Shown: positions 28,384 through 38,122 of the stretch, piece by piece
Numbering within the stretch: position 1 is the first letter of the stretch
How the letters are laid out: each line of letters starts with the position of its first letter
Source: an uncultured Parasutterella sp.
GTDB taxonomy: Bacteria; Pseudomonadota; Gammaproteobacteria; Burkholderiales; Burkholderiaceae_F
Assembly: GCA_947625105.1 (NCBI GenBank)
Contig: CANQMZ010000002.1
Location: 1 to 40,855, forward strand
Reading direction: 5' to 3'
DNA length: 40,855 nt
The notes under the pieces: model-generated
Told to the model about the DNA's origin: nothing
Databases searched by the model: none
What the model saw: only the letters and a program-made list of their open reading frames with translations
Program-made: the position numbers and the translations under genes

Positions 28384-30700
28384 AGTAGTCATAACGTCCC
28401 ACTTCAACCGGCTTCGGTCCAACCGGTTGGTAACCAATGATCCCTTCTCCGATCGCTTTAATCGGGCTCGAACCAAATGAACCGAGACCAACGAGCTCCA
28501 ATTCAAGGAAGAAGTTTGTTGTCGTTCGATTCTCAGTTCTCACGTAACGTTGCACTGCAGCTCTAAGTATCCAACAACCCGCGCGATATTCAAAGCCCAG
28601 TAACGATTCGATAATCTTTTTACTTCTCAAAGAGTAGTTATAACGGCCTACAGCAAACAGATCTTTAACCACCGGCCATTGGAAACCAAGGTCGATTTGT
28701 TTAATGTTGTAATAGTTATCGTACTCGGGACGATTATCAAACGTCGGATTGTAGTTGTATTGGTAGTACAGCGATATGGTCGAATGTTCTTGAGGATGGT
28801 AGCGGAAACCGGCCATAACCTTTGCTAGCTGGGACCAAGCTGAAGAGTACTGGATGGATGCTTCTGCTTTCAATCCCTTTACCAAGGTAAATTGTGTGGC
28901 AGCCAAAAGGTCGCTCTTATTCTGCGTGTTTGCCACTTGTCCCCACCACAGCCCAACTTTCTGATCGTCAAAATAATACCGTTGCCCTATGGTGGCATTA
29001 AACCATTCTTCCCCGGTATCTGCGTCAATGAATCGCGTCGTAATCGTGCCGGATAACTGATTGGCATTACTGATTCTGTCGTAACCGGAATACAGGTTTG
29101 GAGAGAACAGTTCAGCGAAGTTTAGGTCGGCCGCGGAACTCTCGAAGTTAGGCATTCTGCTTTGATTCCGGTAAGGAATATAAACATAGTAGAGCCTAGG
29201 CTCAATGGTCTGATCCATGGCCTTGCCAAAGATATTTGAATTACGTTCAAACACTAATCCGCCATCAATTGAGAAAATTGGCAACATTCTCTCGGAATGC
29301 TCGTCAATCCCACGGGCCTGATTTTTTAGATTGCTGTACCAGGTCATGCTGTATTCAGCTTTCGGGATTAAATGCCAAAATGAGCCTTGAAGAGGGTAGG
29401 AGATTGTCGAATTGATCATCGTCCTGTCGCCATCTCCACTATTTGCCCGATAAGAGGTGTTTTTGTACCCTCTCTTGAATCTGGTGGCCGTCAAGCGGCT
29501 TGAAAGTTCAAAACCATGGAAATCTGCAACGAAAGCACTGAGATTGAACTGAGGTTCTCTCTCATAGGGTTTCTCAACGTATCGTCCCTCCGGTCTTAAG
29601 GTTTGGTTTTTGTAAACACCTAAGGAAGTGCTCCAATAAGTCCTATTAAAACTTAACCACACGTTTTGTGGAAGCACATCTTCACTGGATTCTCTAAGGT
29701 CTGTGGAGAAATCCGAAATAAAATCATCATCCGAGACTTTTTGATAGTCCACTCCTAAATGCGGACCCGATTTGCCAAAACGCTGGTAATGCTTGAAATC
29801 CAATGCGTATCGGTAGTGCTTAGTCTCTTTGTCTTTAAAAAGAACATCATACTTGACGGTTCCGCCAAATGACGGCTGTAAATATCTGAACTCGTTTCCG
29901 ATCATCAACCCGCGCTTTGTCATCGGTTTGGCGGTGATTGTATAGTCGTAGTTAGGCGCGATGTTCCAGTAGTACGGAATCTCAAAGTTCACACCTAAAT
30001 TGGAGTTCATGCCAAAGGTTGGTGTCAACAGCCCTGATCTTCGTTTTTCGCTAATCGGGAATGTCAGATACGGTGAGTAAATAACAGGGATGCCACCGAT
30101 GTAAAGCGCAGAGTTATAAGCGGTTCCCGATTCGTCTATCTGATTCAAATCCAATGTGTCTGCACTAATCCACCAAGCTTTACTGCCTTCTTCGCAGGTG
30201 GTGATGATCGCGTTACACATTTTTGCCTTCCCATCTCCTTCGAGCTCAATTTTCTCTGATGTTCCTCTCATGGAGTTGGGGAGATATCGGAATTTTGCGT
30301 CTGGCATTTCACCGGTTTCGGCGTCTAGCTTGTAAGTGAGCCAAGGACCTTCGAATATCGTTCCGCCTTTGGCGACAAGAGCATGTCCGTTTGAGTAAAC
30401 CTCATCACTGGAAAAAGTGTAGGTAATGGTGTCACCTCGAAGTACTACTCCGCCCCTGCGAACCTCGGCATCATCAATGAGCTTTATGATTTCGTTGGGA
30501 GTGCCAATCTGTTTGAAAGCGGAAAAATAAGTCGGACTGTCATCTTTTTCGGTCGGCGAACCAATATCCAAGCGTCTGGCCAAACTCAGGTCAAGAGCCT
30601 TATTGGCAGAATCTGCCGTTTCCGCGGCAAAAAGACCGTCCGTGGCGACAGCAGCCGCTAGCACGGAGGCATAAAAACAAATAAGGCGAAACCGAGACAT
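28376..30700 (-). CDS. lptD: LPS-assembly protein LptD
   Basis: 774 aa; signal peptide, GDTITYTFSSDEVYSNGHALV, YFPISEKRRSGLLTPTFG-type motif, followed by surA. Confidence 0.95.
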   Translation of the reverse strand: MSRFRLICFYASVLAAAVATDGLFAAETADSANKALDLSLARRLDIGSPTEKDDSPTYFSAFKQIGTPNEIIKLIDDAEVRRGGVVLRGDTITYTFSSDEVYSNGHALVAKGGTIFEGPWLTYKLDAETGEMPDAKFRYLPNSMRGTSEKIELEGDGKAKMCNAIITTCEEGSKAWWISADTLDLNQIDESGTAYNSALYIGGIPVIYSPYLTFPISEKRRSGLLTPTFGMNSNLGVNFEIPYYWNIAPNYDYTITAKPMTKRGLMIGNEFRYLQPSFGGTVKYDVLFKDKETKHYRYALDFKHYQRFGKSGPHLGVDYQKVSDDDFISDFSTDLRESSEDVLPQNVWLSFNRTYWSTSLGVYKNQTLRPEGRYVEKPYEREPQFNLSAFVADFHGFELSSRLTATRFKRGYKNTSYRANSGDGDRTMINSTISYPLQGSFWHLIPKAEYSMTWYSNLKNQARGIDEHSERMLPIFSIDGGLVFERNSNIFGKAMDQTIEPRLYYVYIPYRNQSRMPNFESSAADLNFAELFSPNLYSGYDRISNANQLSGTITTRFIDADTGEEWFNATIGQRYYFDDQKVGLWWGQVANTQNKSDLLAATQFTLVKGLKAEASIQYSSAWSQLAKVMAGFRYHPQEHSTISLYYQYNYNPTFDNRPEYDNYYNIKQIDLGFQWPVVKDLFAVGRYNYSLRSKKIIESLLGFEYRAGCWILRAAVQRYVRTENRTTTNFFLELELVGLGSFGSSPIKAIGEGIIGYQPVGPKPVEVGRYDYYE

Positions 30701-30833
30701 GAGTTTGAGCGTTTTTCTTATCTAGTCAGTAAAATTGCACAGAACTATTTTTTGTGAACGGAATTATAGTTTAAAGGGCTTTAATAACCGATTAATGTCT
30801 CTGTTTAGCAATTTCTTTTAAAGAGGACGTTTC

Positions 30834-31841
30834 ATGACCGATCGCAAAGGGCAACTCGATAGCTGGTTGAAGCGAATAGGACCAAAATACCACTTGAAGC
30901 TCGAATCAATGACCCGAGCTTCATCGGATGCCAGTTTTAGAAGCTATTTCAGAATTCTGTCAGACGAGGGAAGCTATATTGTGATGGATTCTCCTCCCCC
31001 GATGGAAGATGTCAGCCCATTTATCAAAGTGGATCTACTGATGCAGAAGGCAGGGTTAAACGTCCCGAGGATTTTTGAAGAGGACAGAGCCAACGGTTTT
31101 CTTCTGTTGTCGGATTTGGGAACCAAAACTTATCTTGACGTTTTGAGCAAGGACAATGCCCCAAGACTCATGTCAGACGCTACAGATGCTTTGGTGAAGT
31201 TTCAGAAAGCAAGCCAAGAAGGTGTGTTGCCGCCTTACTCGGAGAAGTTACTGAGAACCGAGTTGGAGCTTTTCCCCGAATGGTATGTGAAAAAACATCT
31301 TGGCTGGGAGATATCGAAGGAAGACAGATCAATGTTTGACAAGATGTTTGATCTGATTATCAAAAAGAACCTCGATCAGCCAATGGTTTACGTTCATCGT
31401 GATTACATGCCTCGAAACCTCATGCTAACTGAGGAGAACAATCCGGGAATTTTGGATTTCCAGGATGCGGTCTATGGACCGATCAGCTACGACATCGCAT
31501 GCTTGTTTAGAGACGCCTTTATCTCGTGGACTGAGCCCGAGGTCCTCGATTGGACTATCCGTTATTGGGAAAAGGCAAGGCGGGTAGGTTTACCCGTCAG
31601 GGAAGATTTTGGAGCGTTTTGGGAGGATGTTGAGTGGATGGCCATTCAAAGGCACCTTAAAGTGCTCGGCATCTTTGCGAGAATCAATTATCGGGACGGC
31701 AAACCGAAGTACCTTGGTGATACACCTCGCTTTATTGGCTATGTGAAGACTGTAGCTGGCAGATTTGATGCACTTAAACCCATTGCGAGATATTTTGACC
31801 GGATCACAAATACGGAGCAGAAAGCAGGTTACACGTTCTGA
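30834..31841 (+). CDS. amgK: N-acetylmuramate/N-acetylglucosamine kinase (aminoglycoside phosphotransferase family)
   Basis: RASSDASFRSYFRI, VHRDYMPRNLML, GILDFQDAVYGPISYD; followed by murU; divergent from lptD. Confidence 0.88.
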   Translation: MTDRKGQLDSWLKRIGPKYHLKLESMTRASSDASFRSYFRILSDEGSYIVMDSPPPMEDVSPFIKVDLLMQKAGLNVPRIFEEDRANGFLLLSDLGTKTYLDVLSKDNAPRLMSDATDALVKFQKASQEGVLPPYSEKLLRTELELFPEWYVKKHLGWEISKEDRSMFDKMFDLIIKKNLDQPMVYVHRDYMPRNLMLTEENNPGILDFQDAVYGPISYDIACLFRDAFISWTEPEVLDWTIRYWEKARRVGLPVREDFGAFWEDVEWMAIQRHLKVLGIFARINYRDGKPKYLGDTPRFIGYVKTVAGRFDALKPIARYFDRITNTEQKAGYTF

Positions 31842-32548
31842 TGAAAGCGTTAGTTTTAGCCGCAGGGCGCGGCAAAAGAATGAGGGAATTGACCGCTAAG
31901 AACTGCAAGCCGTTGCTTGCAGTTTGGGGTCGCCCCATGATTGAGTGGCAACTGCTTCAGTTGGAGAAGGCAGGTTTCAAAGATGTTGTTATTAATGCTG
32001 CCCACTGCAGCCACCTGTTGAAAGAAAAATTTGCTTCTGGTCGCTTTTCTTCTTTGAATATAGAGCTCTCGATTGAAGGGACTCGTTATGAAGACGCCTT
32101 GGAAACAAGAGGAGGAATTGCCAAGGCCCTGTCGTTGTTAACCGATGGTCGAGAGCCGTTTCTTGTGGTCTCAGGTGACATTGTGACCGACTTTGATTAC
32201 CACAGCCTATTGAAAAAAGCCGGAGAAATTAGAGCGGGACGTTTTCTTGCCCACTTGGTCCTAGTGCCGAATCCTGATTATCATCGCAGGGGTGACATGG
32301 GACTGGTTGACGGTAGAGTCGCTCGTGAACCCAAAGAATTCACCTATGGAAATATCGGAGTGTTTTCTCCCTCGTTATTTGAAGGAATTAAGCCTGAATT
32401 TGCGCCTCTTTTTCCTTGGCTCTATGGTTTCGTTGAAAGGGGCTCGGTGAGTGGAGAACTTTACGAAGGCTCATGGGCTAATGTCGGAACACCGGAAGAA
32501 CTGGCAAAAGTTGAAAACCAAGGTTCTTTCTTAGGACAAAATGGCTAA
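31841..32548 (+). CDS. murU: N-acetylmuramate alpha-1-phosphate uridylyltransferase
   Basis: MKALVLAAGRGKRMRELT, KPLLAVWGRPMIEWQ; TGATG overlap with amgK. Confidence 0.88.
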   Translation: MKALVLAAGRGKRMRELTAKNCKPLLAVWGRPMIEWQLLQLEKAGFKDVVINAAHCSHLLKEKFASGRFSSLNIELSIEGTRYEDALETRGGIAKALSLLTDGREPFLVVSGDIVTDFDYHSLLKKAGEIRAGRFLAHLVLVPNPDYHRRGDMGLVDGRVAREPKEFTYGNIGVFSPSLFEGIKPEFAPLFPWLYGFVERGSVSGELYEGSWANVGTPEELAKVENQGSFLGQNG

Positions 32549-33527
32549 TCAAGGTATCGCAATCGGCAATGTGAAACTCACCGGTAGAGTTTTTCTGGCA
32601 CCTATGGCCGGGTTCAGCGACCTTCCTTATCGTCGTATTTGTAGGAGCTTCGGGGCGGCTTATGCACCAGGAGAAATGGTTGCGTCCCAAGCCAACTTAA
32701 GAAAAACTTCCAAATCAAGTTTCCGCTTTAAGTTGGGTTCTGAGGAACACCCGAGAGCAATACAACTGCTAGGTGCAAACGAAAACGATCTGGCTGAAAC
32801 TGCTCGCTTCGCTATTGAATGCGGAGCGGAAATTATCGATTTCAATGGGGGCTGCCCGGCTAAAAAAGTTTGTTCTGCCGATTGTGGAGCCGCCCTCTTA
32901 AAAGAGCCGGAGAAATTGTTCAAATTGCTAGGGGTTTTAGTCGAAAGTAGCTCGGTGCCGGTAACCCTGAAATTTCGTACGGGTTGGGATCAACAACATA
33001 AAAATGCGGTAGAAGTGGCTAAAGTAGCAGAGGGGCTAGGAATCCAAATGCTCACACTTCATGGACGTACCGCTTCTGATGCATTTAAAGGAGCGGTGGA
33101 CTATTTAAGCATCAAACAAGTCAAAGAAGCGGTGCGGATTCCTGTGGTTGCCAACGGGGATATTGATACGGGCGTAAAAGCTAAGGAGATCGTTGCCAAA
33201 ACCGGAGCTGATGCTGTCATGATTGGAAGAGCCGCCCTGGGGAATCCCTGGATATTTCGAGAGATAGATTGTGTGTTAAAAGGGGTAAAACCTCCCAAAG
33301 TGACAAAAGAAGATATCGCAAAAACAATAAATAAGCATGTTGAAACGCATCTATCTTTTTACGGTGAGGCTAACGGTTTGCGATCCATCAGAAAGCACCT
33401 TATTTGGTACTTCAAACGTTTAAACTTAGAGACTAGTTTTGTGACAGAAAATATTCAGGTAACCGATGGAAAGGTCTATTTGTCCAGGCTGTCGGATTAC
33501 CTTGATTTAAAACTCTCGGATACATGA
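32541..33527 (+). CDS. dusB: tRNA-dihydrouridine synthase B
   Basis: LAPMAGFSDLPYRRICR, DFNGGCPAKKV, TLHGRT, VVANGDI, MIGRAALGNPWIF. Confidence 0.92.
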   Translation: MANQGIAIGNVKLTGRVFLAPMAGFSDLPYRRICRSFGAAYAPGEMVASQANLRKTSKSSFRFKLGSEEHPRAIQLLGANENDLAETARFAIECGAEIIDFNGGCPAKKVCSADCGAALLKEPEKLFKLLGVLVESSSVPVTLKFRTGWDQQHKNAVEVAKVAEGLGIQMLTLHGRTASDAFKGAVDYLSIKQVKEAVRIPVVANGDIDTGVKAKEIVAKTGADAVMIGRAALGNPWIFREIDCVLKGVKPPKVTKEDIAKTINKHVETHLSFYGEANGLRSIRKHLIWYFKRLNLETSFVTENIQVTDGKVYLSRLSDYLDLKLSDT

Positions 33528-33558
33528 CAAACACACTTTCCATAAGGAATAAGCACAG

Positions 33559-35118
33559 ATGAAAAAACAGGCCCTGATCAGTTGTTCGGATAAATCCGGT
33601 GTTGTTGAATTCGCCAAGGACTTGGTCGATTTGGGTTATCACATTCTGTCTACCGGAGGAACTGCCCGCTTGATCGCGGAAGCAGGCATCCCCGTTCAGG
33701 AAGTAGCTGACTACACAGGCTTTCCTGAGATGCTTGACGGTAGAGTTAAGACCTTGAATCCCAAGATCCACGCTGGCATTCTTGCGCGTCGTCCCGTAGC
33801 GGAACACATGCAGGCTTTGAAAGAACACGGTATTGAGCCTATTGACATCATCGCCGTCAATCTTTACCCGTTTGAACAGGCGATTGCCAATCCGAAGTGC
33901 ACTTTTGAAAACGCCATCGAAAACATTGATATCGGCGGACCGACAATGATTCGTGCGGCAGCTAAAAATCACGAGAGCGTCACAGTCATCGTTTCTCCTT
34001 CCGATTACCGGAAGGTCATTGATGAAATTAAGGCCAAAGGAGAGGTTTCCAAAGAGACAAGACTGGAACTTGCCAAGAAAGTCTTTGTCCATACGGCTCA
34101 CTACGATGCGATGATCTCCAACTATCTCACCAGCATGAAAGGTGATGATGTAACGACAAGGACGAAATTCCCGGAAAGCCTCACTCGCCAGTGGGTAAAA
34201 GTCCAGGACATGCGCTATGGCGAAAATCCCCACCAAGAAGCCGCTTTCTACAAAGAAAGGAGCGTGGCCCCGGGGTTGCTTGCCGGATATGAGCAACTTC
34301 AAGGCAAGGAACTCTCTTACAACAATATCGCCGATAGTGATGCGGCTTGGGAGGCTGTAAGAAGTTTCGATAGTCCCGCCTGTGTCATCATCAAGCACGC
34401 TAATCCTTGCGGTGCCGCCATCGGAATGGATTCTGCCGAGGCCTATTTGAAAGCATTCAAATGCGATCCGACTTCAGCTTTTGGTGGAATCTTGGCCTTT
34501 AACAGTGTTTTGACCGGACCGGCGGCCGAAGAGATTTCCAAGCAGTTTGCAGAGGTGATCATTGCTCCTGAGTTCAGCAAAGAAGCTCTTGAAATCTTTA
34601 GCAAGAAGAAAAATCTTCGCTTGTTGACGGTTGCGTTAGGTCACGCAAGAAATGACTTTGACATGAAGAGAATCGGCGGTGGATTGTTGGTTCAAACTCC
34701 TGATTCACAGTTAGTCAAGGAATCTGATTTGAAGGTCGTTACTAAGATCAAACCGACGAGCGTACAGATTTCCGACATGATGTTTGCCTGGCGTATTGCC
34801 AAGTTTGTCAAATCCAACACGATTGTCTTTGTCCGCAACGGTATGACGCTTGGTGTTGGCGCTGGTCAAATGAGCCGCGTTGACTCCGCAAGAATTGCCT
34901 CTATCAAAGCTAAAGAGGCGGGACTTTCACTCAGAGGTAGTGTTGCCGCTTCTGACGCGTTCTTCCCGTTCCGTGACGGCTTGGATGTCATCATCGATGC
35001 CGGGGCTACTGCGGTTATCCAGCCGGGCGGCTCCATCCGTGACGATGAGGTGATTGCGGCAGCCGATGAACGACAAATTACCATGGTCTTTACTGGCGAA
35101 CGCCACTTCCGTCATTAA
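33559..35118 (+). CDS. purH: Bifunctional AICAR formyltransferase / IMP cyclohydrolase
   Basis: [59 protein letters not shown]. Confidence 0.98.
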   Translation: MKKQALISCSDKSGVVEFAKDLVDLGYHILSTGGTARLIAEAGIPVQEVADYTGFPEMLDGRVKTLNPKIHAGILARRPVAEHMQALKEHGIEPIDIIAVNLYPFEQAIANPKCTFENAIENIDIGGPTMIRAAAKNHESVTVIVSPSDYRKVIDEIKAKGEVSKETRLELAKKVFVHTAHYDAMISNYLTSMKGDDVTTRTKFPESLTRQWVKVQDMRYGENPHQEAAFYKERSVAPGLLAGYEQLQGKELSYNNIADSDAAWEAVRSFDSPACVIIKHANPCGAAIGMDSAEAYLKAFKCDPTSAFGGILAFNSVLTGPAAEEISKQFAEVIIAPEFSKEALEIFSKKKNLRLLTVALGHARNDFDMKRIGGGLLVQTPDSQLVKESDLKVVTKIKPTSVQISDMMFAWRIAKFVKSNTIVFVRNGMTLGVGAGQMSRVDSARIASIKAKEAGLSLRGSVAASDAFFPFRDGLDVIIDAGATAVIQPGGSIRDDEVIAAADERQITMVFTGERHFRH

Positions 35119-35197
35119 ACCGGCGATTTTGGCGCAGGGGATAGGGTTGGTATTTCGTTTCTTTGAAACTAATTTTTACGTTTAGTTTTGAAGGTTC

Positions 35198-35226
35198 TTG
35201 AAAAGGCGCGCTCTATCCCTTTATAT
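35198..35226 (+). promoter_or_regulatory. Candidate sigma70 promoter for tolB-pal-cpoB
   Basis: TTGAAA - 17 nt - TTATAT. Confidence 0.4.
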
Positions 35227-35270
35227 TGTCGGAAAATATGTTTTAGCCGAACGTAAAAAGATGGGATTTT

Positions 35271-36572
35271 ATGAACGCTCAGGAATACCTTTTTAAGAGA
35301 AGACTTTTATTGAAAGCCGTGGGCTTGGCAGGGATGGCAGTGGCCATGCCTGCAGCTTATGCTCAACTTCAGGTTGACATCCTGGGAGTTGGTGCTAACC
35401 AATTCCCAATCTCTGTTGAACCGTTTGCAAATAATTCCGAGGCGCCAGAGGATATGGCCAAAATCGTTGGTGGCGACTTGATGCGCTCCGGCGTGTTTAG
35501 GTTGGTAGGAGAACATAGTGGGGCTCCAAGCTTTGACGCTACCCCTAACTGGAAGGAATTAAACTCGATTGGAGCTCAGGCCGAGGTCGTGGGTGAAATC
35601 AAAAAAACGCCGGATGGTCGCTATGAGATTAAGTACAAGCTGTTTGACGTGGTCAAAAAACAGGAAATCGATCAGGCAAGTTTCTTGAGTCCGGTGGAAG
35701 ATCTTAGGCTTTATGCCCATAAGATTGCAGACCGTATCTATGAGCGTATTAGTGGTGAAAAAGGAGACTTTGCGTCTCGCATTGCCTATGTGACACAGAA
35801 CGGTCCGAAGAGCTTTGGGATCATGGTTGCCGATAGCGATGGGCACAATGCTCAAACGGCGTTAAGAAGTCGCGAGCCGATCATCTCCATCACATGGTCT
35901 CCCGATGGCAGGCAGATCGCCTATACGACATTCGAGACGGGGAAGCCAACGGTTTGGGTTCATGACCTGAGTACCGGTAAAAGGCGCCAAGTGGCTGCTT
36001 TCAAAGGTAATAACAGTGCTCCTGCTTTCAGTCCTGACGGAGATACGTTGGCGGTCGCCCTTTCCAAGGACGGTCCTACCAAGATATATCTGATGGACGT
36101 CAACGGCCAAAATGTTCGTCGATTTACCAGCGGTGACTCCATTGATACGGAGCCGGTATTCTCTCCGGATGGACAGTACATTTACTTTACGAGCGACAGG
36201 GGCGGGAATCCGCAAATATATCGACAGGCAGTGTCCGGAGGTTCTCCGCAGAGAGTTAGTTTTGGGAACGCCTACGCCATTAGTCCTGCCATAAGTCCTA
36301 AGGGAGATCTGATCGCCTACATTGTTCGCAGTGGCGGAGCGTTTCAACTGGTTCAACAGGATCTAGCCACGGGTAACTTGATTGCTCTTTCCCAACTCGG
36401 GAAAAACGAGTCGCCAAGTTATTCCCCGAATGGAAATATGATCATATTTGCTACCGATACCGGCGGCAAAGGTGTTCTTTCAACAATATCTTCCGATGGC
36501 AGCGCCCGAACACGTTTGTCCGTTGGAGCCGGTGATATCCGGGAGCCTGCATGGGGTCCGGTAATTCGATAA
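35271..36572 (+). CDS. tolB: Tol-Pal system protein TolB
   Basis: Signal peptide; PF..N....; beta-propeller repeats SPDGRQIAYTTFE, FSPDGQYIYFTSDRGGNPQIY. Confidence 0.97.
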   Translation: MNAQEYLFKRRLLLKAVGLAGMAVAMPAAYAQLQVDILGVGANQFPISVEPFANNSEAPEDMAKIVGGDLMRSGVFRLVGEHSGAPSFDATPNWKELNSIGAQAEVVGEIKKTPDGRYEIKYKLFDVVKKQEIDQASFLSPVEDLRLYAHKIADRIYERISGEKGDFASRIAYVTQNGPKSFGIMVADSDGHNAQTALRSREPIISITWSPDGRQIAYTTFETGKPTVWVHDLSTGKRRQVAAFKGNNSAPAFSPDGDTLAVALSKDGPTKIYLMDVNGQNVRRFTSGDSIDTEPVFSPDGQYIYFTSDRGGNPQIYRQAVSGGSPQRVSFGNAYAISPAISPKGDLIAYIVRSGGAFQLVQQDLATGNLIALSQLGKNESPSYSPNGNMIIFATDTGGKGVLSTISSDGSARTRLSVGAGDIREPAWGPVIR

Positions 36573-36585
36573 AAGGAATAACAAA

Positions 36586-37077
36586 ATGCATTTTGAGAAA
36601 ATTTTTTTAGGTTTGGCAGTTGTGGCGGCTTCTGTTTCTTTGACAGCTTGCTCAACCGTTGATTTGGATAAAGACAAGGATTCTGCAAGTGAGGAAAATG
36701 TTGAGGCGATGCTCAACAGCAAAGACGGTGTTCTCTCAAAGCGTGAAATCCACTTTGACTTTGATAGTTACACGGTTTCTCCACAGGAAATGCCTACTGT
36801 TAACAATCATGCCCAATTTCTTGCAAGACACAAAAACGTGACGATTCGTCTTGAAGGAAACACTGACGAACGAGGCGGCCGCGAATACAATTTGGCCCTC
36901 GGTCAAAAGAGATCTGAAGCAGTAAAACAAAGGATGACTTTGCTTGGTGTCTCCCCTGATCAAATTGAAACGATCAGTTTCGGGAAGGAAAAACCAAGAG
37001 CTCTTGGACACTCTGAGGAGGATTATTATCAGAATCGAAGAGTCGATATTAACTATCAGATTAAAAACAAACAGTAA
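36586..37077 (+). CDS. pal: Peptidoglycan-associated lipoprotein Pal
   Basis: Lipobox LTAC; IHFDFDSYTV, LEGNTDERGGREYNLALGQKRSEAVK. Confidence 0.97.
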   Translation: MHFEKIFLGLAVVAASVSLTACSTVDLDKDKDSASEENVEAMLNSKDGVLSKREIHFDFDSYTVSPQEMPTVNNHAQFLARHKNVTIRLEGNTDERGGREYNLALGQKRSEAVKQRMTLLGVSPDQIETISFGKEKPRALGHSEEDYYQNRRVDINYQIKNKQ

Positions 37078-37089
37078 CCGTTTTTCAAT

Positions 37090-37782
37090 ATGAATCGCTT
37101 AGCACTATCTACGTTAGCTGCCGTTTTTGTATTAACGGCTGCGCCCGCCCATGCGCTTTTTGGCGATGACGAAGCTCGTCAGGCTATCCTGGAATTGCGC
37201 GAACAGTTCAAATCTCAGCAGGAAATGCAGATGAAGCTCTATGAGAGGGTTGAACAGCTGTCCAAAGAAGTCCAGGAACTTAGAGGGCAAGTGGAAGAGA
37301 TGTCCAACTCGCTTGGAAAGGACAGAGTAAATGCAAAAAATCTTTATGGCGACCTCACCAATCGTCTTGATCAGATGGACCCAAAGGCCAGGGCGGCAAG
37401 AGCGGCTAGCGACCGTGAGATAGCGGCTAACCAGGAGTTCGGTACTTGCACCGGATACTTCCAGAAGAAGGAAACAGACAAGGCTATTAAGTGCTTTGCC
37501 GACTTTGGTAAAAAGTATTCAGGTACTAAACTCTACGCCGATTCACTTTATTGGCTCGGAAGCGGCTACTACATAAAAGGTAATCTTGCCAAAGCCGTAG
37601 AAACCGAAAATAAGATGGCCAATACCTATCCAAAGCACGCTAAAGCAGCCGATGCTTTGTTGATTGTCGGTATGGCTCAGATGGATCAGAAGAAGACAGC
37701 AGAAGCTAAAAATACCTTCAATTCATTAATCAAGCGCTACCCCAAGAGCAGTGCGGCAAAAATGGCCAAAGACCAGTTGTAA
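37090..37782 (+). CDS. cpoB: Cell division coordinator CpoB (YbgF)
   Basis: Signal peptide, coiled coil, TPR region; position after pal. Confidence 0.92.
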   Translation: MNRLALSTLAAVFVLTAAPAHALFGDDEARQAILELREQFKSQQEMQMKLYERVEQLSKEVQELRGQVEEMSNSLGKDRVNAKNLYGDLTNRLDQMDPKARAARAASDREIAANQEFGTCTGYFQKKETDKAIKCFADFGKKYSGTKLYADSLYWLGSGYYIKGNLAKAVETENKMANTYPKHAKAADALLIVGMAQMDQKKTAEAKNTFNSLIKRYPKSSAAKMAKDQL

Positions 37783-37806
37783 CAGTCAGCTTCTAAAAGC
37801 GAAAAG

Positions 37807-37855
37807 AGAACTGAACGAAGTCGGTTTCCTCCGACAGATGACAGTTCTTTTTTTT
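37807..37855 (+). terminator. Rho-independent terminator of tolB-pal-cpoB
   Basis: AGAACTG ... GTCGG tttcct CCGAC ... CAGTTCT followed by TTTTTTT. Confidence 0.88.
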
Positions 37856-37950
37856 ATGTGGGGGACTGTTTCAAGGAAATTGATGACTTCGTCCGATAGT
37901 GCCTTTTTGTCACTCGACTATAGTTACTGTTTGTATATTTAGGAATATTT

Positions 37951-37971
37951 CGTTTTCACAAAGTGAAAACG
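37951..37971. promoter_or_regulatory. Perfect dyad CGTTTTCAC-AAA-GTGAAAACG upstream of ClC gene, possible operator
   Basis: 9-bp arms, 3-nt spacer. Confidence 0.6.
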
Positions 37972-38122
37972 CTGTCAAGGATACGCTGTGGCAGTCGGAG
38001 CGCCGATTTTTACCAAGGCGCCTTTTGGCTCAAATTGCGTGCCTATCTCTAAAAATCCCAAACTTTGTAGTTAAGCTTAAGCAAAAGACAGTGTCCGGGT
38101 TAATTCGGACAAAGGGCTCGAA

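Noticed and set aside
33433-34398. 321-aa minus-strand ORF opposite dusB end/purH
   Set aside because: Shadow ORF of the strongly conserved purH coding strand; no recognisable domain and no independent SD evidence.
35157-35169. GTTTC-TTT-GAAAC followed by taattttt as purH terminator
   Set aside because: Five-bp stem with no GC core; too weak to call.
35862-36356. 164-aa minus-strand ORF in tolB
   Set aside because: Mirror of the TolB beta-propeller repeats; no support as a gene.
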